This document shows positions 12,052-25,212 of a stretch of DNA of 64,000 nt, piece after piece. Below the pieces are notes generated by a model. The model did no database searches. It was given only the letters and a program-made list of their open reading frames with translations, and was not told the origin of the DNA. The stretch's first letter is position 1, and every line of letters begins with the position of its first letter. Source of the stretch: Calliopsis andreniformis. Its lineage: Eukaryota > Arthropoda > Insecta > Hymenoptera > Andrenidae. A program made the translations under genes and the position numbers. The stretch is from positions 1,178,001 through 1,242,000 of the forward strand of contig NW_027480534.1 in assembly GCF_051401765.1 (NCBI RefSeq). The letters are read 5' to 3'.

Positions 12052-15048
12052 ATTGAGTGTTGATGATTGAGGATTGAGGATTGAGGATTGAGGATTGAGG
12101 ATTGAAGGTTGAGGTTTGGGTATTGAGGATTGAAGGACGAGGATTGAGGATTGGGGATTGAGGATTGAAGATTGAGTATTGAGGATTGAAGATTGACGAT
12201 TGAGGATTGAGGATTGGGAATTGAGGATTGATGGTTGAGTATTGAGGATTGAGAATTGAGGATTGAGGATAGAGTATTGAAGATTGAGGATTGATGATTG
12301 AGGTTTGAGGATTGAGGATTGAGGATTGAGGATTGAGGATTGAAGATTGAGTATTGAGGATTGAAGATTGAGGATTGGGGATTGAGCATTGAGGATTGAG
12401 GACTGAGGATTGAAGGTTCAGGATTTGGGACTGAGGATTGAAGATTCAGGATTGAGGTTTGAGAATTGAGGATTGAGGATTGAGGATTGAAGATTCAGTA
12501 TTGAGGATTGAAGATTGAGAATTGAGGATTGAGGATTGAACATTGAGGACTGTGTGCTGAGGGCTGAATGGTGAGAATTGATGTTTGTGGATAGAGATTT
12601 GAAGATTGCAGATTGAGTATTGAGTATTGAAAACTGTGAATTGAGAATATTCTATTGAGGATTGAGGATTGACAACTGATTGTTGAGGACTGAGGGCTGA
12701 AGATTGAGGATTCAGTATTGAGGATACAGAATTGAGGTTTGAGGACTGAGGATTGAGGATTGAATATTGAGTGTTGAGGATTGAAGATTGAGGATTGAGG
12801 ATTGAGAATTGAGGATTGAACATTGAGGATTGAGGATTGAGGATTGAGGATTGAGGATTGAGGATTGAGGATTGAGGATTGAGGATTGAGGATGAGGGCT
12901 AAGGTTTGAGGATTGAGGTTTCAGGACTGAGGACTGAGGATTGAGGATTGAGAATTCAGGATTGAGGATTGAGGATTGAGGATTGAAGATTGAGGACTGG
13001 GGATTGAGGATTGAAGATTGAGGATTAAGGATTGAGAATTGAGGATTGAGGATTGAGGATTGAGGATTGAGGATTGAGGATGTGGTCTGAGGGTTGAGGA
13101 TTGAGGTTTGAGGACTGAGGACTGAGGATTGAGGATTGAGGATTGAGGATTGAGGATTGAGGTTTGAGGACTGAGGACTGAGGTTTGAGGATAGAGAATT
13201 GAGGGTTGAGGATTGAGGATGTGGTCTGAGTGTTGAGGATTGAGGTTTGAGGACTGAGGACTGAGGATTGAGGATTAAGGATTGAGGATTGAGGATTGAG
13301 GACTGAAGATTGACGATTGGGTATTGAGGATCGAAGAATGAGGGTTGAGGATTGAGGATTGAGGATTGAGGACTGAAGATTGAGTATTCAGGATTGAAGA
13401 TTGACGATTGAGGATTGAGGATTGAGGATAGAGGATTGAGGACTGAGGATTGAAGATTGAGTATTGATGATTGAAGACTGAGGATTGAGGATAGAGGATT
13501 GAGGATTGAGGATTGAAGATTGAGTATTGAGGATTGAAGATTGAGGATTGAGGATTGAGGATTGACGAGTGAGGATTGAAGATTGAGGATTGGGGACTGA
13601 GTGTTGAGAGTTGAGTGATGAGAATTGATGTTTGTGGATAGAGATTTGAAGATTGCAGATTGAGTATTGGGCATTGAAAACTGAGAATTGACGATATTCT
13701 ATTGAGGATTGAGGATAGACAGCTGATTGTTCAGGACTGAGGTCTGAAGATTGAGGATTCAGGATTGAGGATTCAGGATTGAGGTTTGAGGACTGAGGAT
13801 TGAGGATTGAGGAATGAGGATTGAGGATTGATGATTGAGGATTGAAGAATGAGGATTGGGTATTGCGGTTTGAACATTGAGGATTGAGGATTGAGGATTG
13901 AGTGTTGAGGATTAAGTATTAAGGATTGAGGATTGAAGATTGAGAATTGAGGATTGAAGATTGAGGATCGAGGATTGAGGATTGAAGATTGAGGACTGAG
14001 TGTTGAGGGTTGAGTGATGAGAGTTGATGTTTGTGGATTGAGATTTGAAGAATGAAGAATGGGGATTGAGTATTGAAAACTGTGAATTGAGGATACCCTG
14101 TTGAGGATTGAGGATTGACAATTGATTGTTGAGCACTGAGGGCTGAAGATTGAGGATTCAGGATTGAGGATTCGGGATTGAGGTTTGAGGACTGAGGATT
14201 GAGGGTTGAGGATTGAGTATTGAGGACTGAGGATTGAGTATTGAAGATTGAGCATTGATGATTGACGATTGAGGATTGAGGACTGAGGATTGAGGATTGA
14301 GTATTGAAGGTTGAGGATTGATGATTGAGGATTGAGGATTGAGGATTCAGGATTGAGGATTGAGGATTGAAGATTGAGTATAGAGGATTGTAGGTTGAGG
14401 ATTGAGGATTGAGGATTGAGGATTGAAGATTGAGGACGAGGACTGAGGGTTGGGTATTGATGTTTGAGGGCTGAGGATTGAGGATTGAGGATTGAGAATT
14501 GAGGATTGAGGATTGAGGATTGAAGATTGAGGTTTGGGTATTGAGGATTGAAGGACGAGGATTGAGGATTGAGGATTGAGGATTGAGGATTGAAGATTGA
14601 GTATTGAGGATTGAGGACTGAGGATTGAGGATTCAGGATTGAAGATTGAGGGTTGGGTATTGAGGATCGATGATTGGGGATTGAGGATTGAGGATTGAGG
14701 ATTGAGGATTGAGGATTGAGAATTGAGTATTGAAGATTGAGGACAGAGGGTTGAGGATTGAGGAATGATGTTTGAGGATTGAGATTTGATGATTGAATAG
14801 TTTGGATTGAGTATTGTATCCTGAGAATTCAGGATATTCTATTGAATATTGAGAATTGATGATTGATGGTTGATTATTGAGGATTGATGATTGATGGTCG
14901 TGTGTTGAATATTGAGGATTGAGGATTCAGGATTGAGGATTGAGTATAGAAGGTTGAAAACTGAGGATTGAGGATTGAGGATTGACGATTGAGGATTGAA
15001 GATTGAGTGTTGAGGATTGAAGATTGAGGATTGAGGATTGAGGATTGA
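12052..15048 (+). repeat. Higher-order unit, offset 3300, copy 2
   Basis: Partner of 8752-11748. Cores lie near 12629, 13676, 14075 and 14811. The right part of this copy (from 13131) is also the left part of the 2610-bp tandem unit. The 2610-bp duplication therefore arose after, or independently of, the 3300-offset copying. Confidence 0.92.
13534..14174 (+). repeat. Two-core cassette, copy 2 of 7
   Basis: Cores near 13676 and 14075; 3300 bp after copy 1. Confidence 0.9.
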
Positions 15049-15164
15049 GGATTGGAGATTGAGTATTGAGGATTGAAGATTGAGGGTTAAGGATTGAGTA
15101 TTGAGGATTGAGGATTGAGGGTTGAGGATTGAAGATTGAGAATTGAGAATTGAGAATTGGGGAT

Positions 15165-15225
15165 TGATGGTTGAGTATTGAGGGTTGATGGTTGAGGTCT
15201 GTGTGTTGAATATTGAGGATTCAGG
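15165..15225 (+). repeat. 3-prime half-core, representative
   Basis: GGGGATTGATGGTTGAG, GGTTGATGGTTGAGG, then TCTGTGTGTTGAATATTG: the part that normally follows CTATTGAG in a TCC-type core, here without the preceding part. Similar halves lie near 15470, 17780, 18080, 33320, 43215, 48355, 56225, 56660, 58630, 59065, 61255 and 61705, most of them after GAGAATTGAGAATTGG. Confidence 0.7.
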
Positions 15226-15740
15226 ACTCAGGGTTGAGGATTGAGCATTGTAGATTGAGGACTGAGGATTGAGGATTGCGGATTGAGGATTGAAGATTGT
15301 GTATTGATGATTGAAGGTTGAGGATTGAGGATTGAGGATTGCGGATTGAGGATTGGAGATTGAGTATTGAGGATTGAAGATTGAGGGTTAAGGATTGAGT
15401 ATTGAGGATTGAGGATTAAGGGTTGAGGATTGAAGATTGAGAATTGAGAATTGGGGATTGATGGTTGAGTATTGAGGGTTGATGGTTGAGGTCTGTGTGT
15501 TGAATATTGAGGATTGAGGACTCAGGGTTGAGGATTGAGGTTTGACGACTGAGGATTGAGGATTGAGGATTGTGGATTGAGGAATGACGTTTGAGGATAG
15601 GGGATTGAGGATTGTAGTATTGAAGACGGGGGATTGAGGTTTGATCATGAAGGATAGAGGATTGGGGACTGAGCGTCGAGGACTGATTACTGAGGATTGA
15701 GGATTGAAGACTGAGGATTGGGGATTGAGGATTTAGGACT

Positions 15741-18350
15741 GAGGATTGAGGATTGAGGATTGAGGATTGAGGTTTGAGGACTGAGGACTGAGGTTTGAGG
15801 ATAGAGAATTGAGGGTTGAGGATTGAGGATGTGGTCTGAGTGTTGAGGATTGAGGTTTGAGGACTGAGGACTGAGGATTGAGGATTAAGGATTGAGGATT
15901 GAGGATTGAGGACTGAAGATTGACGATTGGGTATTGAGGATCGAAGAATGAGGGTTGAGGATTGAGGATTGAGGATTGAGGACTGAAGATTGAGTATTCA
16001 GGATTGAAGATTGACGATTGAGGATTGAGGATTGAGGATAGAGGATTGAGGACTGAGGATTGAAGATTGAGTATTGATGATTGAAGACTGAGGATTGAGG
16101 ATAGAGGATTGAGGATTGAGGATTGAAGATTGAGTATTGAGGATTGAAGATTGAGGATTGAGGATTGAGGATTGACGAGTGAGGATTGAAGATTGAGGAT
16201 TGGGGACTGAGTGTTGAGAGTTGAGTGATGAGAATTGATGTTTGTGGATAGAGATTTGAAGATTGCAGATTGAGTATTGGGCATTGAAAACTGAGAATTG
16301 ACGATATTCTATTGAGGATTGAGGATAGACAGCTGATTGTTCAGGACTGAGGTCTGAAGATTGAGGATTCAGGATTGAGGATTCAGGATTGAGGTTTGAG
16401 GACTGAGGATTGAGGATTGAGGAATGAGGATTGAGGATTGATGATTGAGGATTGAAGAATGAGGATTGGGTATTGCGGTTTGAACATTGAGGATTGAGGA
16501 TTGAGGATTGAGTGTTGAGGATTAAGTATTAAGGATTGAGGATTGAAGATTGAGAATTGAGGATTGAAGATTGAGGATCGAGGATTGAGGATTGAAGATT
16601 GAGGACTGAGTGTTGAGGGTTGAGTGATGAGAGTTGATGTTTGTGGATTGAGATTTGAAGAATGAAGAATGGGGATTGAGTATTGAAAACTGTGAATTGA
16701 GGATACCCTGTTGAGGATTGAGGATTGACAATTGATTGTTGAGCACTGAGGGCTGAAGATTGAGGATTCAGGATTGAGGATTCGGGATTGAGGTTTGAGG
16801 ACTGAGGATTGAGGGTTGAGGATTGAGTATTGAGGACTGAGGATTGAGTATTGAAGATTGAGCATTGATGATTGACGATTGAGGATTGAGGACTGAGGAT
16901 TGAGGATTGAGTATTGAAGGTTGAGGATTGATGATTGAGGATTGAGGATTGAGGATTCAGGATTGAGGATTGAGGATTGAAGATTGAGTATAGAGGATTG
17001 TAGGTTGAGGATTGAGGATTGAGGATTGAGGATTGAAGATTGAGGACGAGGACTGAGGGTTGGGTATTGATGTTTGAGGGCTGAGGATTGAGGATTGAGG
17101 ATTGAGAATTGAGGATTGAGGATTGAGGATTGAAGATTGAGGTTTGGGTATTGAGGATTGAAGGACGAGGATTGAGGATTGAGGATTGAGGATTGAGGAT
17201 TGAAGATTGAGTATTGAGGATTGAGGACTGAGGATTGAGGATTCAGGATTGAAGATTGAGGGTTGGGTATTGAGGATCGATGATTGGGGATTGAGGATTG
17301 AGGATTGAGGATTGAGGATTGAGGATTGAGAATTGAGTATTGAAGATTGAGGACAGAGGGTTGAGGATTGAGGAATGATGTTTGAGGATTGAGATTTGAT
17401 GATTGAATAGTTTGGATTGAGTATTGTATCCTGAGAATTCAGGATATTCTATTGAATATTGAGAATTGATGATTGATGGTTGATTATTGAGGATTGATGA
17501 TTGATGGTCGTGTGTTGAATATTGAGGATTGAGGATTCAGGATTGAGGATTGAGTATAGAAGGTTGAAAACTGAGGATTGAGGATTGAGGATTGACGATT
17601 GAGGATTGAAGATTGAGTGTTGAGGATTGAAGATTGAGGATTGAGGATTGAGGATTGAGGATTGGAGATTGAGTATTGAGGATTGAAGATTGAGGGTTAA
17701 GGATTGAGTATTGAGGATTGAGGATTGAGGGTTGAGGATTGAAGATTGAGAATTGAGAATTGAGAATTGGGGATTGATGGTTGAGTATTGAGGGTTGATG
17801 GTTGAGGTCTGTGTGTTGAATATTGAGGATTCAGGACTCAGGGTTGAGGATTGAGCATTGTAGATTGAGGACTGAGGATTGAGGATTGCGGATTGAGGAT
17901 TGAAGATTGTGTATTGATGATTGAAGGTTGAGGATTGAGGATTGAGGATTGCGGATTGAGGATTGGAGATTGAGTATTGAGGATTGAAGATTGAGGGTTA
18001 AGGATTGAGTATTGAGGATTGAGGATTAAGGGTTGAGGATTGAAGATTGAGAATTGAGAATTGGGGATTGATGGTTGAGTATTGAGGGTTGATGGTTGAG
18101 GTCTGTGTGTTGAATATTGAGGATTGAGGACTCAGGGTTGAGGATTGAGGTTTGACGACTGAGGATTGAGGATTGAGGATTGTGGATTGAGGAATGACGT
18201 TTGAGGATAGGGGATTGAGGATTGTAGTATTGAAGACGGGGGATTGAGGTTTGATCATGAAGGATAGAGGATTGGGGACTGAGCGTCGAGGACTGATTAC
18301 TGAGGATTGAGGATTGAAGACTGAGGATTGGGGATTGAGGATTTAGGACT
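15741..18350 (+). repeat. Tandem 2610-bp unit, copy 2
   Basis: Directly abuts copy 1 with no linker. Cores lie near 16286, 16685 and 17421, and the CGTCGAGG module near 18281. The lack of visible differences suggests a very recent duplication, or an assembly duplication. Just beyond 18350 the sequence starts like the head of a third copy, then departs at about 18379. Confidence 0.93.
16144..16784 (+). repeat. Two-core cassette, copy 3 of 7
   Basis: Cores near 16286 and 16685; 2610 bp after copy 2, with no difference noticed from it. Confidence 0.9.
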
Positions 18351-18604
18351 GAGGATTGAGGATTGAGGATTGAGGATTCAGGATTAACGTTTGAGGATTG
18401 AGGATGGAGGATTGAGGATTGAGGATGGAGGATTGAAGATTGAGGATTGAGGATTGAGGATTGACGATTGAGGATTGAGGAATGATGATTGAAGATTGAG
18501 TATTGATGATTGATGATTGAGGATTGAGGATTGAGTATTGGAGACTGAGGACTGAGTGTTGAGGATTGAAGATTGAGCATTGAGGATTGAGGATCGAAGA
18601 TTGA
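18351..18604 (+). repeat. Short linker after the 2610-bp pair
   Basis: Heptamers with GATTAACG and GAGGATGGAGG variants. The same series recurs near 30230-30470, about 11.86 kb downstream, where it also follows a CGTCGAGG module. Confidence 0.75.
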
Positions 18605-19919
18605 GGATTGAGGATTGAGGATTGAGGAATGTGGATTGAGGATTTAGAATTGGATATTGGGTCTTGAGGATTGAAGGTTGAGGATTGAGGATTGAGTGTT
18701 GAGGATTGAAGATTGAGGATTGAGGATTGAGGATTGAGGATTGAGGATTGAGGATTTAGAATTGGAGATTGGGTACTGAGGATTGAAGGTTGAGGATTGA
18801 GGATTGAGTGTTGAGGATAGAAGATTGAGGATTGAGGATTGGGTGTTGAGTATTAAGGACTGAGGGTTGAGGATTGAGGTTTGAGGCCTGAGGATTGAGG
18901 ATTGAGGAATGAGGATTGAGGACTGAGGTTTGAGAATCGAGTGTTGAGGACTGAGGATTGAGGATTGAGGATTGACGAGTGAGGATTGAAGATTGAGGAT
19001 TGGGGACTGAGTGTTGAGAGTTGAGTGATGAGAATTGATGTTTGTGGATAGAGATTTGAAGATTGCAGATTGAGTATTGGGCATTGAAAACTGAGAATTG
19101 ACGATATTCTATTGAGGATTGAGGACAGACTGCTGATTGTTCAGGACTGAGGTCTGAAGATTGAGGATTCAGGATTGAGGATTCAGGATTGAGGTTTGAG
19201 GACTGAGGATTGAGGATTGAGGACTGAGGATTGAGGATTGATGATTGAGGATTGAAGAATGAGGATTGGGTATTGCGGTTTGAACATTGAGGATTGAGGA
19301 TTGAGGATTGAGTGTTGAGGATTAAGTATTAAGGATTGAGGATTGAAGATTGAGTATTGAGGATTGAAGATTGAGGATCGAGGATTGAGGATTGAAGATT
19401 GAGGACTGAGTGTAGAGGGTTGAGTGATGAGAATTGATGTTTGTGGATTGAGATTTGAAGAATGAAGAATGGGGATTGAGTATTGAAAACTGTGAATTGA
19501 GGATACCCTGTTGAGGATTGAGGATTGACAATTGATTGTTGAGCACTGAGGGCTGAAGATTGAGGATTCAGGATTGAGGATTGAGGGTTGGGGATTGAGG
19601 ATCGATGATTGGGGATTGAGGATTGAGGATTGAGGATTGAGGATTGAGGATTGAGTATTGAGGAATGAGGATTGAAGATTTTGGATTGAGGATTGGGGAT
19701 TAAGGATTGAGGATTGAGGATTGAGAATTGAGGATTGAGGATTGAGGATTGAAGATTGAGGTTTGGGTATTGAGGATAGAAGGACGAGGATTGAGGATTG
19801 AGGATTGAGGATTCAGGACTGAAGATTGAATATTGATGATTGAAGGTTGAGGATTGAGGATTGAGTGTTGTGGATTGAGGACGAGGACTGAGGGTTGAGT
19901 ATTGATGTTTGAGGGCTGA
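18605..19919 (+). repeat. Higher-order unit, offset 1496, copy 1
   Basis: About 1315 bp recurring at 20101-21415. It opens with GAATGTGG and GATTTAGAATTGG units and contains the 640-bp cassette (cores near 19086 and 19485). Differences from the partner include GACAGACTGC here against GATAGACAGC there (near 19131) and TGTAGAGGG against TGTTGAGGG (near 19411). Confidence 0.9.
18944..19584 (+). repeat. Two-core cassette, copy 4 of 7
   Basis: Cores near 19086 and 19485; 2800 bp after copy 3. It differs by GACAGACTGCTG near 19131 and by TGTAGAGGG near 19411. Confidence 0.9.
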
Positions 19920-20100
19920 GGATTGAGGATTGAAGATTGAGTATTGAGGATTGAGGATTGAGGATTGAGGATTGAAGATTGATGATTGGGGATTGAGGAT
20001 TGACGATTGAGGATTGAGTATTGAGGAATGAGGATTGAAGATTTTGGATTGAGGATTGGGGTTAAGGATTGAGGATTGAGGATTGAGAATTGAGGATTGA

Positions 20101-21415
20101 GGATTGAGGATTGAGGATTGAGGAATGTGGATTGAGGATTTAGAATTGGATATTGGGTCTTGAGGATTGAAGGTTGAGGATTGAGGATTGAGTGTTGAGG
20201 ATTGAAGATTGAGGATTGAGGATTGAGGATTGAGGATTGAGGATTGAGGATTTAGAATTGGAGATTGGGTACTGAGGATTGAAGGTTGAGGATTGAGGAT
20301 TGAGTGTTGAGGATAGAAGATTGAGGATTGAGGATTGGGTGTTGAGTATTAAGGACTGAGGGTTGAGGATTGAGGTTTGAGGCCTGAGGATTGAGGATTG
20401 AGGAATGAGGATTGAGGACTGAGGTTTGAGAATCGAGTGTTGAGGACTGAGGATTGAGGATTGAGGATTGACGAGTGAGGATTGAAGATTGAGGATTGGG
20501 GACTGAGTGTTGAGAGTTGAGTGATGAGAATTGATGTTTGTGGATAGAGATTTGAAGATTGCAGATTGAGTATTGGGCATTGAAAACTGAGAATTGACGA
20601 TATTCTATTGAGGATTGAGGATAGACAGCTGATTGTTCAGGACTGAGGTCTGAAGATTGGGGATTCAGGATTGAGGATTCAGGATTGAGGTTTGAGGACT
20701 GAGGATTGAGGATTGAGGACTGAGGATTGAGGATTGATGATTGAGGATTGAAGAATGAGGATTGGGTATTGCGGTTTGAACATTGAGGATTGAGGATTGA
20801 GGATTGAGTGTTGAGGATTAAGTATTAAGGATTGAGGATTGAAGATTGAGTATTGAGGATTGAAGATTGAGGATCGAGGATTGAGGATTGAAGATTGAGG
20901 ACTGAGTGTTGAGGGTTGAGTGATGAGAATTGATGTTTGTGGATTGAGATTTGAAGAATGAAGAATGGGGATTGAGTATTGAAAACTGTGAATTGAGGAT
21001 ACCCTGTTGAGGATTGAGGATTGACAATTGATTGTTGAGCACTGAGGGCTGAAGATTGAGGATTCAGGATTGAGGATTGAGGGTTGGGGATTGAGGATCG
21101 ATGATTGGGGATTGAGGATTGAGGATTGAGGATTGAGGATTGAGGATTGAGTATTGAGGAATGAGGATTGAAGATTTTGGATTGAGGATTGGGGATTAAG
21201 GATTGAGGATTGAGGATTGAGAATTGAGGATTGAGGATTGAGGATTGAAGATTGAGGTTTGGGTATTGAGGATAGAAGGACGAGGATTGAGGATTGAGGA
21301 TTGAGGATTGAGGACTGAAGATTGAATATTGATGATTGAAGGTTGAGGATTGAGGATTGAGTGTCGTGGATTGAGGACGAGGGCTGAGGGTTGAGTATTG
21401 ATGTTTGAGGGCTGA
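20101..21415 (+). repeat. Higher-order unit, offset 1496, copy 2
   Basis: Partner of 18605-19919, with cores near 20582 and 20981. A linker of about 180 bp separates the copies (19920-20100). It has the variant GGGGTTAAGG, one base shorter than the usual GGGGATTAAGG, which changes register. Confidence 0.9.
20440..21080 (+). repeat. Two-core cassette, copy 5 of 7
   Basis: Cores near 20582 and 20981; 1496 bp after copy 4. GAAGATTGGGGATTCAGG near 20651 replaces GAAGATTGAGGATTCAGG. Confidence 0.9.
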
Positions 21416-23164
21416 AGATTGAGGATTCAGTATTGAGGATACAGAATTGAGGTTTGAGGACTGAGGATTGAGGATTGAATATTGAGTGTTGAGGATTGAA
21501 GATTGAGGATTGAGGATTGAGAATTGAGGATTGAACATTGAGGATTGAGGATTGAGGATTGAGGATTGAGGATTGAGGATTGAGGATTGAGGATTGAGGA
21601 TTGAGGATGAGGGCTGAGGTTTGAGGATTGAGGTTTGAGGACTGAGGACTGAGGATTGAGGATTGAGAATTGAGGATTGAGGATTGAGGATCGAGGATTG
21701 AAGATTGAGGACTGGGGATTGAGGATTGAAGATTGAGGATTAAGGATTGAGAATTGAGGATTGAGGACTGAAGATTGAATATTGATGATTGAAGGTTTAG
21801 TATTGAGGATTGAGTGTTGTGGATTGAGGACGAGGACTGAGGGTTAAGTATTGATGTTTGAGGGCTGAGGATTGAGGATTGAGGATTGAGAATTGAGGAT
21901 TGAGGATTCAGGATTGAAGATTGAGGTTTGGGTATTGAGGATTGAAGGACGAGGATTGAGGATTGAGGATTGAGGATTGAGGATTGAAGATTGAGTATTG
22001 AGGATTGAGGATTGAGGATTGAGGATTGAAAATTGAGGATTGGGGATTGAGGATTGACGATTGAGGATTGAGTATTGAGGAATGAGGATTGAAGATTGTG
22101 TATTGATGATTGAAGATTGAGGATTGAGGAATGAGGGTGGAGGATTGAGGACGAGGACTGACGGTCGAGGATTGAGGTTTGAGGCTTGAGGATTAAGGAT
22201 TGAGGATTGGGGATTAAGGATTGAGGATTGAGGATTGAGGATTGAGGATTGAGGATTCAGTATTGAAGATTGAGTATTGAGGATTGTAGGTTGCGGATTG
22301 AGGATTGAGGATTGAGTATTAAAGATTGAGGATTGGGTATTGCGGATTGAACATTGAGGACTGGGGATTGAGGATTGAAGATTGAGGATTAAGGATTGAG
22401 GATTGAGGATTGTGGACGGAAGATTGAATATTGATGATTGAAGGTTGAGGATTGAGGATTGAGGGTTGTGGATTGAGGACGATGACTGAGGGTTGAGTAT
22501 TGATGTTTGAGGACTGAGGATTGAGGATTGAGGTTTGAGAATTGAGGATTGAGGTTTGAGGATTGAAGATTTAGGTTTGGATATTGAGGATTGAAGAATG
22601 AGTATTGAGGATTGAGGATTGAGGATTGGGGATTGAAGATTGAGTATTGAGTATTGAAGGTTGAGGATTGAGGATTGAGGATTGAGGATTGAAGACTGAG
22701 GATTGGGGATTGAGGATTGACAATTGCGGATTGAGTATTGAGGAATGAGGATTGAAGATTGAGTATTGATGATTGAAGATTGAGGATTGAGGATTGAGGG
22801 TAGAGGATTGAGGACGAGGACTGACTCTTGAGGATTGAGGTTTGAGGATTGAGTATTAAGGATTGAGGATTGGGGATTGAGGATTGAGGATTGAGGATTG
22901 AGGATTGAGGATTGAGGATTCAGTATTGAAGATTGAGTATTGATGACTGAGGATTGAGGATTGAGGATTAAGGATTAAGGACTGAGGATTGAAGATTGAG
23001 TATTGAGGATTGAAGATTGAGGATTGAGGATTGAGCATTGAGGATGGTGGATGAGGGCTGAGGGATGAGGATTGATGTTTGAGTATTGAATCCTGACAAT
23101 TCAGGATATTCTATTGAGTATTGAGAATTGAGGATTGATGGTTGAGTATTGAGGACTGAGGATT
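21416..23164 (+). repeat. Segment resembling the 4.8-7.4 kb mosaic
   Basis: No gene. 21413-22100 follows the same order of variants as 4848-5515 at an offset of about 16.57 kb, drifting by 14 bp (two heptamers) between its ends. It then continues with variants like those near 7160-7260. A core with the spacer change ATCCTGA-CAAT-TCAGGAT lies near 23082. The segment looks like a distant piece of the left-edge mosaic inside the younger block. Confidence 0.75.
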
Positions 23165-25212
23165 GAGGGTTGAAGATTGGGTATTGAGGATTCAGAATTG
23201 AGGTTTGAGGACTGAGGATTGAGGATTGAAGATTGAGTATTGAGGATTGAAGATTGAGGATTGAGGATTGAGGACTGAGGATTGAGGATTGAGGATGTGG
23301 TCTGAGGGTTGAGGATTGAGGTTTGAGGACTGAGGACTGAGGATTGAGGATTGAGGATTGAGGATTGAGGATTGAGGATTGTGGATTGAGGACTGAAGAT
23401 TGAGTATTCAGGATTGAAGATTGACGATTGAGGATTGAGGATTGAGGATAGAGGATTGAGGACTGAGGATTGAAGATTGAGTATTGATGATTGAAGACTG
23501 AGGATTGAGGATAGAGGATTGAGGATTGAGGATTGAAGATTGAGTATTGAGGATTGAAGATTGAGGATTGAGGATTGAGGATTGACGAGTGAGGATTGAA
23601 GATTGAGGATTGGGGACTGAGTGTTGAGAGTTGAGTGATGAGAATTGATGTTTGTGGATAGAGATTTGAAGATTGCAGATTGAGTATTGGGCATTGAAAA
23701 CTGAGAATTGACGATATTCTATTGAGGATTGAGGATAGACAGCTGATTGTTCAGGACTGAGGTCTGAAGATTGAGGATTCAGGATTGAGGATTCAGGATT
23801 GAGATTTGAGGACTGAGGATTGAGGATTGAGGACTGAGGATTGAGGATTGATGATTGAGGATTGAAGAATGAGGATTGGGTATTGCGGTTTGAACATTGA
23901 GGATTGAGGATTGAGGATTGAGTGTTGAGGATTAAGTATTAAGGATTGAGGATTGAAGATTGAGTATTGAGGATTGAAGATTGAGGATCGAGGATTGAGG
24001 ATTGAAGATTGAGGACTGAGTGTTGAGGGTTGAGTGATGAGAATTGATGTTTGTGGATTGAGATTTGAAGAATGAAGAATGGGGATTGAGTATTGAAAAC
24101 TGTGAATTGAGGATACCCTGTTGAGGATTGAGGATTGACAATTGATTGTTGAGCACTGAGGGCTGAAGATTGAGGATTCAGGATTGAGGATTCGGGATTG
24201 AGGTTTGAGGACTGAGGATTGAGGGTTGAGGATTGAGTATTGAGGACTGAGGATTGAGTATTGAAGATTGAGCATTGATGATTGACGATTGAGGATTGAG
24301 GACTGAGGATTGAGGATTGAGTATTGAAGGTTGAGGATTGATGATTGAGGATTGAGGATTGAGGATTCAGGATTGAGGATTGAGGATTGAAGATTGAGTA
24401 TAGAGGATTGTAGGTTGAGTATTGAGGATTGAGGATTGAGGATTGAAGATTGAGGATTGGGTATTGCGGATTGAACATTGAGGACTGGGGATTGAGGACT
24501 GAAGGTTGAGGATTAAGGATTGAGGATTGAGGATTGACGATTGAGGATTGAAGATTGAGGATTGAGGATTGAGGATTGAGGATTGAGGATTTAGAATTGG
24601 AGGTTGGGTACTGAGGATTGAAGGTTGAGGATTGAGGATTGAGTGTTGAGGATTGAAGATTGAGGATTGAGGATTGGGTGTTGTGTATTGAGGACTGAGG
24701 GTTGAGGATTGAGGTTTGAGGCCTGAGGATTGAGGATTGAGGATTGAGGATTGAGGACTGAGGTTTGAGAATCGAGTGTTGAGGACTGAGGATTGAGGAT
24801 TGAGGATTGAGGATTTAGGACTGAGGATTGACGTCTACGGATTGAGGATTGAGGATTTTGGATTGAAGATTGAGGACTGAGGGTTGAGGATTGAGTGTTG
24901 AGTATTGACGTTTGAGGATTGAGATTTGAAGATTGAATATTGTGGATTGAGTATTGAAAACTGAGAATACAGGACATTCTATTGAGTATTGAGAACTGAT
25001 GATTGATGATTGAGTATTGAGGATTGATGGCTGAAGGTTGTGTGATGAATATTGAGGACTCAGGATTGAGGATTGAGGATTGTGTATTGGTGATTGAGGA
25101 TTGAGGATTGAGGGTGGAGGATTGAGGATTGAGGATTGGCGATTGTGGATTGAGGATTGAATATTGAGGATTGGGGATTGAGGATTGATGATTGAGGATT
25201 GGGGATTGAGGA
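23165..25212 (+). repeat. Higher-order unit, offset 3021, copy 1
   Basis: Partner of 25991-28233. The offset is 2826 near the left end and 3021 from about 23.4 kb on, because roughly 195 bp present in the partner is missing here. Cores lie near 23696, 24095 and 24956. The right part (24570-25212) occurs a third time at 30.58 kb. Confidence 0.88.
23554..24194 (+). repeat. Two-core cassette, copy 6 of 7
   Basis: Cores near 23696 and 24095; 3114 bp after copy 5. GAGATTTGAGGACTG near 23801 replaces GAGGTTTGAGGACTG and is shared with copy 7. Confidence 0.9.

Larger units (their letters stand above)
13131..15740 (+). repeat. Tandem 2610-bp unit, copy 1
   Basis: This 2610-bp stretch is followed directly by a second copy at 15741-18350. 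I found no difference between the two in the lines I compared. Inside are the 640-bp two-core cassette, the ATCCTGA-type core near 14811, two 3-prime half-cores near 15170 and 15470, and the CGTCGAGG module near 15671. Confidence 0.93.

Noticed and set aside
15630..15645. G-quadruplex at GACGGGGGATTGAGG
   Set aside because: One run of five G with only GG runs around it cannot give a stable three-layer quadruplex.
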